Source of the DNA: Bacteroidota bacterium | GTDB lineage: Bacteria; Bacteroidota; Bacteroidia; Sphingobacteriales; Sphingobacteriaceae | DNA: 64,000 nt | Assembly: GCA_023450085.1 (NCBI GenBank) | Contig: JAEXHI010000034.1 | Location: 72,010-136,009 of the forward strand | Direction of reading: 5' to 3' | Shown here: piece by piece, positions 9,263 through 17,918 of the stretch | Layout: each line of letters begins with the position of its first letter | Numbering within the stretch: the stretch's first letter is position 1 | Translations under genes and position numbers: made by a program | The notes under the pieces: generated by a model | The model's database searches: none | Told to the model about the DNA's origin: nothing | What the model saw: the letters and a program-made list of their open reading frames with translations, nothing else

Positions 9263-9292
9263 AAAAAATAAGGAACACTATCAGCGTTCCTT
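9263..9292 (-). terminator. Hairpin between the two DsbD-alpha-like genes
   Basis: AAGGAAC (9270-9276) pairs with GTTCCTT (9286-9292). On the minus strand a T-rich run follows (complement of the A run 9263-9268). It lies between the two paralogues and may terminate or attenuate transcription from the upstream one. Confidence 0.6.
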
Positions 9293-9304
9293 ATTTCATT
9301 TTAA

Positions 9305-9754
9305 TTATTTTACGGGGATGCTAAAGCTCACTTCACTAGGTGGCAAACATTGCTTGTCGTCACAAACCATAAACTCAACCTTACCTTTTACCGTAGTGGT
9401 TGCTTTATTCAATTTTATTTTTTGCTGAAAAACAACTTGATCCTCAAAATAGCTTACATCCATTTTAAATACTTTTTCATATTTGGTAATGGGCTTAGGC
9501 TCTGTAGTTTTACCTACCAATGAGAAATCTTTAGAGGCTACAAAGGTAAACTCAGTTTTGTTTGGTCCTCCAGGTTTAAGATTTTGAGAATAAAGGTGCC
9601 AATTTGGATCGATGGTAGCTTTGATGTAAAGCACCGCTTCATTTTTGTTGATCTTTTTTGCAGCATACTGCCAATTAACTGGGTTCTCCAATTGAGCAAA
9701 TGCACTAACGGTTGCCATTACAACCATCGCTAAAATTAAGCTGATTTTTTTCAT
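9305..9754 (-). CDS. DsbD N-terminal-domain-like periplasmic protein (2)
   Basis: A 149-residue secreted protein with signal peptide MKKISLILAMVVMATVSAFA. It is the paralogue of the downstream gene and has the DsbD-alpha pattern, including the redox cysteine pair C131-DDKQ-C136 followed by LPP. It is predicted to accept electrons from the separately encoded DsbD membrane protein and reduce periplasmic disulfides. Two alpha domains for one membrane partner suggests different client proteins. The substrate is unknown. Confidence 0.82.
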   Translation of the reverse strand: MKKISLILAMVVMATVSAFAQLENPVNWQYAAKKINKNEAVLYIKATIDPNWHLYSQNLKPGGPNKTEFTFVASKDFSLVGKTTEPKPITKYEKVFKMDVSYFEDQVVFQQKIKLNKATTTVKGKVEFMVCDDKQCLPPSEVSFSIPVK

Positions 9755-9812
9755 TTGTTTTTTATAAGTTAGTTCGTTAAACGTTCAATATTACAATGTT
9801 TCTTTCGAATCT

Positions 9813-10583
9813 CTAAATAAAAGCGACTTCTTTAAATCCAAATTCGAGCGTTTCCCCATGCAAAGGTTTAATTCTCAACAAGCCCGTCTCACTAATTCCT
9901 TCTATAACACCTTCAAATAGCTCCCCTTTTTGCTGATAGGTTGCTATTTTATGGAGGCGGTAAAGGTTATTAACGTACAATTCTCTAAGGTTTGTACTTT
10001 TACCAAGCTTCAGTTTAAGATAAAGTTGCTCAATTTGAACACAAATCTCATTCAAAAGCACCATTAAATTCACATTTTGATGTAAAATTTGCGATAAAGA
10101 CACTGGCTTGCCCGCCAACTCTTCCTCAAATTCGCCCTGATTCACATTCAAACCTATGCCAATAATGCTTTGTTTTAACTGACTGCCAGCTATGACATTC
10201 TCAATCAGCACACCTCCTATTTTCTGATTAGCCACATAAACATCATTTGGCCACTTAATACTCAAATGATCTTTCAAATATTTCGACAAAACATTGTTTA
10301 TGGCTACTGAGACCAACATATTCAGCTCAAACTGTCTATCAGCCGCGATAAATGTTGGCCTTAACAACAAACTAAACGTAAGACTTTTACCCGGTTGCGC
10401 CAACCAAACGTTGCCTTGCATCCCCCTGCCCGCATATTGATGGCCTGCCATTATTACAGTTCCTTCAGGCAATGGCTCGGAATTTGAAGCTAATTTCTTC
10501 AAATAATTATTAGTAGAATCAACCGCTGATAATTTGATAAGATTTTGACCAACAAATAATGTTGAAAAAGTGTTATTTTGCAA
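9813..10583 (-). CDS. birA: Biotin--[acetyl-CoA-carboxylase] ligase
   Basis: Makes biotinyl-AMP and transfers biotin to the carrier lysine of biotin-dependent carboxylases. The 256 residues comprise only the catalytic and small C-terminal domains; the N-terminal HTH that makes E. coli BirA a repressor is absent, as in many Bacteroidota. Motifs: GRGMQGNVW (52-60, the ATP/biotin loop), SIKWPNDVY (108-116) and KIGGVLIE (121-128). The start is a TTG at 10583; no ATG fits, and starting here keeps the conserved N-terminus. It is divergent from rsfS with only 44 bases between them. Confidence 0.92.
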   Translation of the reverse strand: MQNNTFSTLFVGQNLIKLSAVDSTNNYLKKLASNSEPLPEGTVIMAGHQYAGRGMQGNVWLAQPGKSLTFSLLLRPTFIAADRQFELNMLVSVAINNVLSKYLKDHLSIKWPNDVYVANQKIGGVLIENVIAGSQLKQSIIGIGLNVNQGEFEEELAGKPVSLSQILHQNVNLMVLLNEICVQIEQLYLKLKLGKSTNLRELYVNNLYRLHKIATYQQKGELFEGVIEGISETGLLRIKPLHGETLEFGFKEVAFI

Positions 10584-10627
10584 GTGTTGATTTTATAATT
10601 TATTGAAGACCAAAATTAATTTTTTTA

Positions 10628-11002
10628 ATGGTAAAAAAGAAAAATGCAAACCTTTCTACATACCTATCTGAAATAGCCGTACAAGGCATTCAAGAAAAAA
10701 AAGGAAGAGATATAGTGAGATTGGATTTAAGGGAACTGAACAGCTCAGTTTCTGACTATTTTGTCATCTGCAATGCAGATTCTTCTACCCAAGTTAAAGC
10801 AATAGCCGACAGTGTAGAAGATGAAATCTATAAATTAACACAATCCCAACCTTGGAGAAAAGAAGGACAAGACAATGCCGAATGGATTATTTTAGACTAT
10901 CTTGACATTGTTGTTCATATATTTAAAACCGAGAAACGTGATTTTTACGGAATAGAAGATTTATGGGGCGACGCTGAAGCAACCACATACAAAAGCGCAT
11001 AA
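10628..11002 (+). CDS. rsfS: Ribosome silencing factor RsfS
   Basis: A 124-residue member of the RsfS/YbeB/Iojap family. It binds ribosomal protein L14 and blocks joining of the ribosomal subunits when nutrients are low. The family pattern is clear: RDIVRLDLRELNSSVSDYFV, CNADSSTQVKAIADSVE, and EGQDNAEWIILDYLDIVVHIF. It lies 24 bases before ftsH in the same direction, so the two are probably co-transcribed. Confidence 0.95.
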   Translation: MVKKKNANLSTYLSEIAVQGIQEKKGRDIVRLDLRELNSSVSDYFVICNADSSTQVKAIADSVEDEIYKLTQSQPWRKEGQDNAEWIILDYLDIVVHIFKTEKRDFYGIEDLWGDAEATTYKSA

Positions 11003-11026
11003 CCCTCTTAAAAATATTTTACTAGC

Positions 11027-13126
11027 ATGAAACAAGAAAATAATTCAAACGATAAGCCGAACAAACCTGGAAAACGAATGCCAAATATCCCTAAACGCCC
11101 TCAAAAAGCTCCAAAATTCAATATATTTTGGGTTTATGCGGCAATCATTATTGGTCTTTTAGCTATTCAGTTTTTGTTTAGCTCAGATAACGCTCAACAA
11201 GTAAGCTACAAAACTTTTGAGCAAGAAATGTTAATCCCAGGTGATGTACAAAAGATCGTCACTTATAAAGCTGATGACATTGTAAAGGCTGAAGTTTATA
11301 TCAAGGACAGCAAAAAAGAAGATCCTAAATACAAAAAATATAAAAACAGAAGCGGCTTTGGTCGTGATACTGGACCTATGGTTACCTTCAATGCACCATC
11401 TGCAGAAATTTTAAGCAAGCAATTGGAGAAATCACAGGCAAATATCCCTGCCGAGAACCAAATCCCTGTAGAAACCATTTCTAAATCGAGTGCATGGACC
11501 GGTATCTTCGTTCAGGTGATATTACCATTGCTATTATTCGCTGGTCTTTGGATCTTCATGATGCGCCGCATGAGTGGTGGCGGTGGCGGCGGTGGCGGCC
11601 AAATCTTCAACATTGGTAAATCAAAGGCAACTTTATTTGATAAAGAGAGCCAAGTAAACATCACCTTTAACGATGTTGCTGGTTTAGAAGAAGCAAAAAC
11701 TGAGGTAATGGAAATTGTAGATTTCCTTAAAAATCCTAAGAAATACACCAACTTGGGTGGTAAAATTCCAAAAGGGGCACTATTGGTAGGCTCACCTGGA
11801 ACGGGTAAAACCTTATTGGCAAAAGCTGTAGCAGGTGAAGCACAAGTACCATTTTTCTCTTTATCAGGTTCTGATTTTGTGGAAATGTTTGTAGGTGTTG
11901 GTGCATCCAGAGTACGTGATTTATTTAAGCAAGCCAAAGATAAAGCACCTTGTATCATCTTCATTGATGAGATTGATGCGATTGGACGTGCACGTGGTAA
12001 AGGTAGTGTAATGGGTGGTAACGATGAGCGTGAAAATACCCTTAACCAATTACTGGTAGAAATGGATGGTTTTGGTACCGATTCAGGGATCATTATCCTA
12101 GCTGCTACCAACCGCCCTGATGTATTGGACTCAGCTTTAATGCGCCCAGGCCGTTTCGACAGACAAATTTCTATTGACAAACCTGATTTGGTAGGTCGTG
12201 AGCAAATTTTCAAGGTACACTTAAAACCTATTAAAATTGCTTCAGATGTTGAGGCTAAAAAACTATCAGCTCAAACCCCTGGTTTTGCAGGTGCAGAAAT
12301 TGCCAACGTATGTAACGAAGCGGCGTTAATTGCTGCTCGTCGCAATAAAGAGATGGTAGATATGCAAGATTTCCAAGACGCAATTGACCGTGTGATTGGA
12401 GGTTTAGAAAAGAAAAACAAAATCATCTCTCCTGAAGAGAAGAAAATTGTTGCTTACCACGAAGCTGGTCACGCCATTGCTGGTTGGTTCTTGGAGCATG
12501 CCAATCCATTGGTAAAAGTATCTATTGTTCCTCGCGGTGTTGCCGCTTTAGGTTACGCACAATACCTGCCAAAAGAACAGTTTTTGTACACTACCGAGCA
12601 GTTAATAGACGATATGTGCATGACCATGGGAGGAAGAGTTGCTGAGGATATCATCTTCAACAAAATTTCAACTGGTGCGCTAAGCGATTTGGAGCACATT
12701 ACACGTATTGCTTACGGCATGGTGAAGATTTATGGCATGAACAAAAATGTAGGTAACGTATCTTTCTACGACCCACATAACGAATATAATTTTGACAAGC
12801 CTTATTCTGATAGAACGGCAGAAATGATTGATATTGAAGTGCGCAACTTGACTAATGAAGTTTACGAACGCACTAAACAATTACTAATTGCTAATCAAGA
12901 AGGTTTAGAAAAACTTGCTCAGAAACTATTGGAAAAAGAGATTTTATTCCAAACAGATTTAGAGGAACTTTTAGGCAAACGTCCGTTTGATACCCGTACT
13001 ACTTATGATGAGTTTGTAAACGGTACTAACGCGATTGAACCAAAACCAGAGGAAATTGTGGTGAACCATACAGAACAAGCTGATGAGAGCGCTACAAGTA
13101 TTAATCCAACTGAGGAAAGTAAATAA
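11027..13126 (+). CDS. ftsH: ATP-dependent zinc metalloprotease FtsH
   Basis: Membrane-anchored AAA+ protease that degrades misassembled membrane proteins and short-lived regulators. The 699 residues show an N-terminal helix (~34-52), a periplasmic domain, a second helix (~160-178), a Gly-rich linker, Walker A GSPGTGKT (255-262), Walker B with the IIFIDEIDAIG motif, and the zinc site HEAGH (478-482). The acidic tail after ~670 is not conserved. It follows rsfS by 24 bases and ends in a terminator. Confidence 0.97.
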   Translation: MKQENNSNDKPNKPGKRMPNIPKRPQKAPKFNIFWVYAAIIIGLLAIQFLFSSDNAQQVSYKTFEQEMLIPGDVQKIVTYKADDIVKAEVYIKDSKKEDPKYKKYKNRSGFGRDTGPMVTFNAPSAEILSKQLEKSQANIPAENQIPVETISKSSAWTGIFVQVILPLLLFAGLWIFMMRRMSGGGGGGGGQIFNIGKSKATLFDKESQVNITFNDVAGLEEAKTEVMEIVDFLKNPKKYTNLGGKIPKGALLVGSPGTGKTLLAKAVAGEAQVPFFSLSGSDFVEMFVGVGASRVRDLFKQAKDKAPCIIFIDEIDAIGRARGKGSVMGGNDERENTLNQLLVEMDGFGTDSGIIILAATNRPDVLDSALMRPGRFDRQISIDKPDLVGREQIFKVHLKPIKIASDVEAKKLSAQTPGFAGAEIANVCNEAALIAARRNKEMVDMQDFQDAIDRVIGGLEKKNKIISPEEKKIVAYHEAGHAIAGWFLEHANPLVKVSIVPRGVAALGYAQYLPKEQFLYTTEQLIDDMCMTMGGRVAEDIIFNKISTGALSDLEHITRIAYGMVKIYGMNKNVGNVSFYDPHNEYNFDKPYSDRTAEMIDIEVRNLTNEVYERTKQLLIANQEGLEKLAQKLLEKEILFQTDLEELLGKRPFDTRTTYDEFVNGTNAIEPKPEEIVVNHTEQADESATSINPTEESK

Positions 13127-13144
13127 GATTTAATTTTTAAATAG

Positions 13145-13182
13145 AAATAGGCAGGCTTTTATCACAAGCTTGCCTATTTTTG
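13145..13182 (+). terminator. ftsH terminator
   Basis: Inverted repeat 13145-13158 / 13166-13179 (14 pairs with one G-T), followed by a short T-rich stretch. It closes the rsfS-ftsH unit. A TATTTTTG word (13175-13182) that could serve as a -7 box for the next gene overlaps its 3' arm, without a fitting -33 element. Confidence 0.8.
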
Positions 13183-13201
13183 TTTTTAAATTCAGCCGTT
13201 G

Positions 13202-13846
13202 ATGAAAGATAATATTACCCCAAAGGAGCTTATGCTCAAAAAGATTAGGAAGGCGCTGCTCGAAAAACGGGATAACCCTTATCCTTATCTGGAAGAGACC
13301 CCATTATATCAGCAAAATGAAGAGGAGTTAGAAATCTTGTTTGCCGAACAATTGGGAGCTGTTTCTGGTAATTTCATCTTTTGTGAAAACGGTGTTGATT
13401 TCATCGAAAACATTCTGGTGCTTGCCGACCAGTTTAAATGGCGAAAAATTTACTGTTGGGAACCTGAACTACAGGCGCTGTTGAGCACTTATGAATTCCC
13501 ATTTTACCAAACTGATAAAGATTTCGACCAAGCCGAAGTAGGTATTACCATGTGTGAAGCATTGATTGCCAGAAATGGTTCGGTAATGGTAAGCAATCAA
13601 AATGCAGCAGGCCGAAGACTAAGTATTTTCCCACATCACCACATTGTAATTGCTAGAACAGGGCAATTGGTTTTAGACCTAAAAGATGCTTTTCAATTAC
13701 TGAAAACCAAATATGGACATCAGATTCCATCCATGATCAGTACCATTACGGGCCCTAGTCGCACAGCAGATATTGAGAAAACTTTGGTATTGGGTGCACA
13801 TGGTCCTAAAGAGCTTTTTGTGTTTCTAATTGACGATTTCAGCTAA
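13202..13846 (+). CDS. LUD-domain (LutC/YkgG-like) protein
   Basis: A 214-residue protein of the LUD family, which includes LutC of lactate utilisation. The family signature is seen in the second half: MCEALIARNGSVMVSN, AAGRRLSIFPHHHIVIA, and STITGPSRTADIEKTLVLGAHGPKEL. LutC normally acts with LutA and LutB, but neither is nearby, so a role in lactate oxidation is not supported by context. An in-frame TTG precedes the ATG at 13202; I prefer the ATG. Confidence 0.85.
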   Translation: MKDNITPKELMLKKIRKALLEKRDNPYPYLEETPLYQQNEEELEILFAEQLGAVSGNFIFCENGVDFIENILVLADQFKWRKIYCWEPELQALLSTYEFPFYQTDKDFDQAEVGITMCEALIARNGSVMVSNQNAAGRRLSIFPHHHIVIARTGQLVLDLKDAFQLLKTKYGHQIPSMISTITGPSRTADIEKTLVLGAHGPKELFVFLIDDFS

Positions 13847-13922
13847 ACAATTTTGTTTAATGGTTCACAAGTATTAAATTTATACTAAATACCAAATTGG
13901 TTTAAAGTGTAATTTAATAAAT

Positions 13923-14993
13923 ATGAGCAAAATTCGATCGGTGATTACCGGTACGGGCAGTTATATTCCTGAAAATACTATCTCTGGCAAACATTTCCTT
14001 GAGCACACCTTTTTTGATGGTGGAGTAAAAATTGACAAAGACAACGAAGAAATTATCCAGAAGTTTAGTGATATCACCGAGATTAAAGAACGACGTTATA
14101 TTAATGATGACCAGCTCAATCATGACATTGGCGTTATCGCAGCGCAAAGAGCTATTGAAGATGCCAAAATTGACAAAGAAGAATTAGACCACATTATATT
14201 CTGCCATAATTTTGGTGACGTAAAACATGGTAGCAACCGTGTAGACATGTTGCCGGCCTTAGCAGCAAAAGTAAAACTCCAGTTAGGCATTACCAACCCA
14301 GATTGCGTGGCTTTTGATTTGATTTTTGGATGTCCTGGTTGGGTTCAAGGCATGATACAAGCAGATTACCTGATCCGTTCTGGAGATGCAAAACATGTAT
14401 TGGTGATTGGCTCTGAAACCTTATCAAGAATTGTAGATTCTCACGATCGCGACAGTATGATATTTGCAGATGGCGCAGGTGCTACCATTTTAAGTGCGTC
14501 AACAAATGACGAATCTAAAGGTATTTTAGCACACAAAGCACAAACGCATGCCAGTCACGCCGATATGCTCATTATGGGTGGCAGCAACAATCCTGCAGAA
14601 AATAACGGCAATACTTATATTAAAATGAAAGGCCGTAAACTTTATGAATTTGCGGTAATTACCGTACCTCAATTGGTAAAGCAAGCGATAGATAAGTCTG
14701 GTGTTGATGTTAAACAGATCAAAATGGTGTTTATCCATCAAGCCAATGGTAAAATGGACCATGCCATCATGAAACGTCTATTTAAACTTTATGGAGAAGA
14801 TACTATCCCTGAAAAACTGGTTCCCATGACCATCTCTTGGCTGGGAAATAGCTCGGTAGCTACAGTACCTACTTTGATAGATTTAGTATTAAAAAACAAA
14901 GTGGAGGGTTACGAAATCAAAGAAGGCGACCACGCTGTATTTGCATCTGTAGGTGCAGGGATGCACATCAACGCCATCGTTTATAAATTTTAA
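13923..14993 (+). CDS. 3-oxoacyl-ACP synthase III-like thiolase-fold enzyme
   Basis: A 356-residue KAS III-type enzyme that should condense an acyl-CoA primer with malonyl-ACP or a related extender. The catalytic triad is visible: Cys137 in FGCPGWVQG, His272 in IHQANGKMDH and Asn309 in GNSSVATVP. A Gly-rich GAGMH terminus matches the family. It has an insertion near residues 20-45 and differs in tone from housekeeping FabH, so it may serve a special pathway. No other fatty acid or secondary metabolism gene is adjacent, so the substrate cannot be given. Confidence 0.88.
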   Translation: MSKIRSVITGTGSYIPENTISGKHFLEHTFFDGGVKIDKDNEEIIQKFSDITEIKERRYINDDQLNHDIGVIAAQRAIEDAKIDKEELDHIIFCHNFGDVKHGSNRVDMLPALAAKVKLQLGITNPDCVAFDLIFGCPGWVQGMIQADYLIRSGDAKHVLVIGSETLSRIVDSHDRDSMIFADGAGATILSASTNDESKGILAHKAQTHASHADMLIMGGSNNPAENNGNTYIKMKGRKLYEFAVITVPQLVKQAIDKSGVDVKQIKMVFIHQANGKMDHAIMKRLFKLYGEDTIPEKLVPMTISWLGNSSVATVPTLIDLVLKNKVEGYEIKEGDHAVFASVGAGMHINAIVYKF

Positions 14994-15002
14994 AAACAAG
15001 GA

Positions 15003-15058
15003 ATAAAGAGCAAAGATTAAGGACTTGATGTAAATATCTTTAATCTTTGCTCTTTTAT
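15003..15058. terminator. Palindrome between convergent genes
   Basis: A 16-base perfect inverted repeat (aaagagcaaagattaa, 15005-15020, with 15040-15055) lies between the KAS III-like gene and the convergent TPR gene. It could end transcription from both sides. It also resembles the other long palindromes scattered between genes in this window. Confidence 0.6.
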
Positions 15059-15067
15059 CTTTAACCC

Positions 15068-16552
15068 CTATCCATCTATTCTTTTCAAAGCCTGTTTCGC
15101 CTCATTCTCAATACTGTTTTCGTATTCATGACCTTTCATGTCTATCGCTAAACGGAAACAAGCTTTAGCCTTCGCAAAATTCTTTTTTCTTTCGTAGATA
15201 TTCCCTGCAAGTACTGCCGACTTTGCCGCATAATAATATTTCAATCCTTTTCCCAAATTAATGGCGTTCTGATATTGAACAAGCGCCGCATCATCTTTCC
15301 CTAGGTCATCATTTACTCGAGCCAGTCTGTAGGCGTATTCTGTTTTGTCCTTATTATTGTTAAATTCATCCGCTTTACTGGCGTTTAATACTTCTAACGC
15401 TTTACTTAAATAACCACCATCGTATAGTAAACGAGCTTTTAACAATACCAATTGCGGCCTAGGAGCGTTAGCTTCATTAAGAGCCTGTTTATCCTTTTCA
15501 GCATAAGTATTGCCTTTACTTTTTACCTGACTAATGAAATTGTTAAAACCAACAGTATCTTCTTTCAGTAAAGAAATCCAAGCTAGGTGCAAATAGGTAT
15601 CTTTAATATAGTTAACGCCTTTGTTCTGCTGCAAAAACTGATTAAAATTAGAAGAAGCCCCCATATCCAACTTATTTAAACGGACTACGCCAAGCAAATA
15701 ATCTAAATAGGCAAAAGGCTGGTAAGCACTCCCCTTAGGCCTGCTTTCCAAAATTTCAATGGCTTGTTCACCTTTCCCATTTCTAGCACACACATAGGCC
15801 TGCATATAGCTTTTCAACAAACTGCTATCGGCAATACGAGCGGTATACTTCATGGTCTTAGCATAAGCTTGCGGGCTTTTGGCTACATCAGATAGCAGAT
15901 AGGCATAGTAAAAAATCACCTCTTCATAAAAAGGTTCGTAAGTAGACTTGGGAAGATTTTCTGCTAAACGGTCCAATTGCGCCAACCCTGTTTGCACATC
16001 CCCTTTCACTCCAAAAGTTGATAAAGCTGATTTCATGAAGCCATCTGGCAGGGAGCCAATAACCACATTAATCAAGCCTAAGCCTTTATCATTCAAATGA
16101 AATGCAGGGAATTTTTTCTGATTATCCTTCAGTAGCCCATTGGCTCTATTAATTTCACGTGAGGCCGCAAAATAAGCACCATATCGGCTTCTAATTAATG
16201 CCCACTGTAAATTAATCTCAGCCTGGGCGTACAAATAGTATGGAGAGCTTTTATCGTCTCTACTGATCTGATCTAAACGGTTGGCTTTATTTGGCTCCAG
16301 TTTTTCAAACTCCGCCTTACTCTCCGTAGTAAGCAAGTAAAAATAATCTACATAATTTTCTAAAAGAGGGATAATGGAATTATTAGGTCTTGCTTTTTTC
16401 TCCGCAGCAATGAGCTGTTTTGCGGTAGCAAGTTTTAGTTCAAAAATACTCTGGTAAGCTTTTACGCAATTCGTATTGAAATCAAAATTGGCTGATGCTA
16501 CAAAAGGAGATAAAAAGAAGAAGAGAATGGAAAGACGGGAGATCAGTTTCAA
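15068..16552 (-). CDS. Secreted tetratricopeptide-repeat protein
   Basis: A 494-residue protein with a signal peptide (MKLISRLSILFFFLSPFVASA), then helical repeats. TPR-like units are clearest at the C-terminus (ARLLYDGGYLSKALEVLNAS, AALVQYQNAINLG, YYAAKSAVLAGNIYERKKNF). It is likely a periplasmic or outer-membrane scaffold. The start is TTG; it is the only start that preserves the signal peptide. It is convergent with the KAS III-like gene and divergent from the exporter island. No partner can be named. Confidence 0.8.
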   Translation of the reverse strand: MKLISRLSILFFFLSPFVASANFDFNTNCVKAYQSIFELKLATAKQLIAAEKKARPNNSIIPLLENYVDYFYLLTTESKAEFEKLEPNKANRLDQISRDDKSSPYYLYAQAEINLQWALIRSRYGAYFAASREINRANGLLKDNQKKFPAFHLNDKGLGLINVVIGSLPDGFMKSALSTFGVKGDVQTGLAQLDRLAENLPKSTYEPFYEEVIFYYAYLLSDVAKSPQAYAKTMKYTARIADSSLLKSYMQAYVCARNGKGEQAIEILESRPKGSAYQPFAYLDYLLGVVRLNKLDMGASSNFNQFLQQNKGVNYIKDTYLHLAWISLLKEDTVGFNNFISQVKSKGNTYAEKDKQALNEANAPRPQLVLLKARLLYDGGYLSKALEVLNASKADEFNNNKDKTEYAYRLARVNDDLGKDDAALVQYQNAINLGKGLKYYYAAKSAVLAGNIYERKKNFAKAKACFRLAIDMKGHEYENSIENEAKQALKRIDG

Positions 16553-16736
16553 GGGTGTTATGGTTATGGATTACAATTTAGCTAAACAAAGCTATATAAC
16601 GAAAAAGCTATGTACTTGTTTTTCAAATAGAGAATATTTCACGAATGAAAACAAAAAATATCATCTCTCAAATAGTTGAAAATAGAGATATAGGTTGTTG
16701 GAGGTGTAGAATAATATATTCAATTTTATAAAACAC

Positions 16737-16744
16737 TATCTCTG
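16737..16744 (+). promoter_or_regulatory. Putative -7 box of the exporter operon
   Basis: TATCTCTG differs by one base from the Bacteroidota TAnnTTTG -7 consensus and ends six bases before the HlyD start codon. If used, the transcript would be nearly leaderless. No convincing -33 element at the usual 19-base spacing was seen. Confidence 0.35.
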
Positions 16745-16750
16745 TACAAC

Positions 16751-17908
16751 ATGGCCTACCTCGATGACAAAAACTACAAAGACAGTGCCGTTGCTTTCCT
16801 TCATCAAATTGGAGCGCCGAGCCAAGTTATCTATTGCATATGCATTACTTTTGTACTAATTTCCATAGCATTACTACCATTTATACAAATCACAGTAAGT
16901 GTAAAAGGCCAAGGCACTTTAAGAAGTAACCTGGAGAAAATAGAAATATTTGCTCCCATCACGGGCATAATCAAAAATATTTCAGCAGAGGACAATAAAA
17001 GGACCACAAGAGGCAAAATACTATTGACTATTGACCAAACATCATCTCACCAACAGAAAAATGTCCTAACAACACGTAAAAAAGATCTTTCATTATGGCT
17101 AAGAGACGCACAGCAAGCTGCCAAAATGTTATCATTAGATCTGGATAACCCTAGCTTATCTTCAGGTTTATACCTAGCTAGTTGGCAACAATTTAAGGAA
17201 CAGCAAAAAAGTGCGCTCAATGCAAAACATCAAGCTCAAAAGATATTTGATCGTTATGAAACACTATTTTTAAAAAAAGTAATTACACTGTCGGAATATG
17301 AACAATATCGGTTCAACCTTGAACAAAGCTCCTCAGAACTTAAGCTAGTATCAAAGCGGTATAAAACACAGTGGCAAACTGAAGCAAAACAATATCAACA
17401 AGAGCTAACCGAACTAAATAGGCAGCAGATCCTATTATCAGAGCAACAATTGATGCATAAGGTCATTAGTCCATCTAACGGCTTCATGCAAAATCTAACT
17501 GGATTACAAACAGGATCTTTTGTTTATGCCAACCAAAAACTCTTTGAAATTTCGCCCGATACCACATTAATTGCATTTTGTTACCTCAGCCCTTCTGACA
17601 TAGGGCTCATCAAAAAAGGACAAACTGTTCGCTTCCAAATAAATGCTTTCAATTATAATCAATGGGGCATGCTAACTGGGAAAGTAATTGATATTAGCGA
17701 AGATGTTGTACTGCAAAATCAAGCCTTATACTTTAAAGTGAAGTGTAGCTTAGACCAAAGCCACTTAAAATTGAAAAATGGCTATAAAGGCTATTTAAAA
17801 CAAGGTATGACTTTCACGGCAAGTTTTACTATTGCAAAGCGTAGCTTATTCCAACTGTTATATGACAAAATAGACAACTGGGTTAACCCCACTATTCAAA
17901 ACAAATAA
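16751..17908 (+). CDS. HlyD-family membrane fusion protein
   Basis: A 385-residue periplasmic adaptor for a type I-like exporter. One N-terminal membrane helix (~27-50) is followed by a beta-barrel/lipoyl half-motif (IEIFAPITGIIKNISAEDN), a long coiled coil (~95-250) with the hairpin turn, the second lipoyl half (HKVISPSNGFMQNL) and a beta-barrel domain. It would link the C39-type ABC exporter, 10 bases downstream, to an outer-membrane channel such as TolC, which is not encoded here. It is the first gene of the peptide-export island. Confidence 0.9.
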   Translation: MAYLDDKNYKDSAVAFLHQIGAPSQVIYCICITFVLISIALLPFIQITVSVKGQGTLRSNLEKIEIFAPITGIIKNISAEDNKRTTRGKILLTIDQTSSHQQKNVLTTRKKDLSLWLRDAQQAAKMLSLDLDNPSLSSGLYLASWQQFKEQQKSALNAKHQAQKIFDRYETLFLKKVITLSEYEQYRFNLEQSSSELKLVSKRYKTQWQTEAKQYQQELTELNRQQILLSEQQLMHKVISPSNGFMQNLTGLQTGSFVYANQKLFEISPDTTLIAFCYLSPSDIGLIKKGQTVRFQINAFNYNQWGMLTGKVIDISEDVVLQNQALYFKVKCSLDQSHLKLKNGYKGYLKQGMTFTASFTIAKRSLFQLLYDKIDNWVNPTIQNK

Positions 17909-17918
17909 ATCTACCTCA

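Noticed and set aside
11512..12213. 233-residue minus-strand ORF
   Set aside because: Antisense shadow of ftsH, crossing the conserved Walker region.
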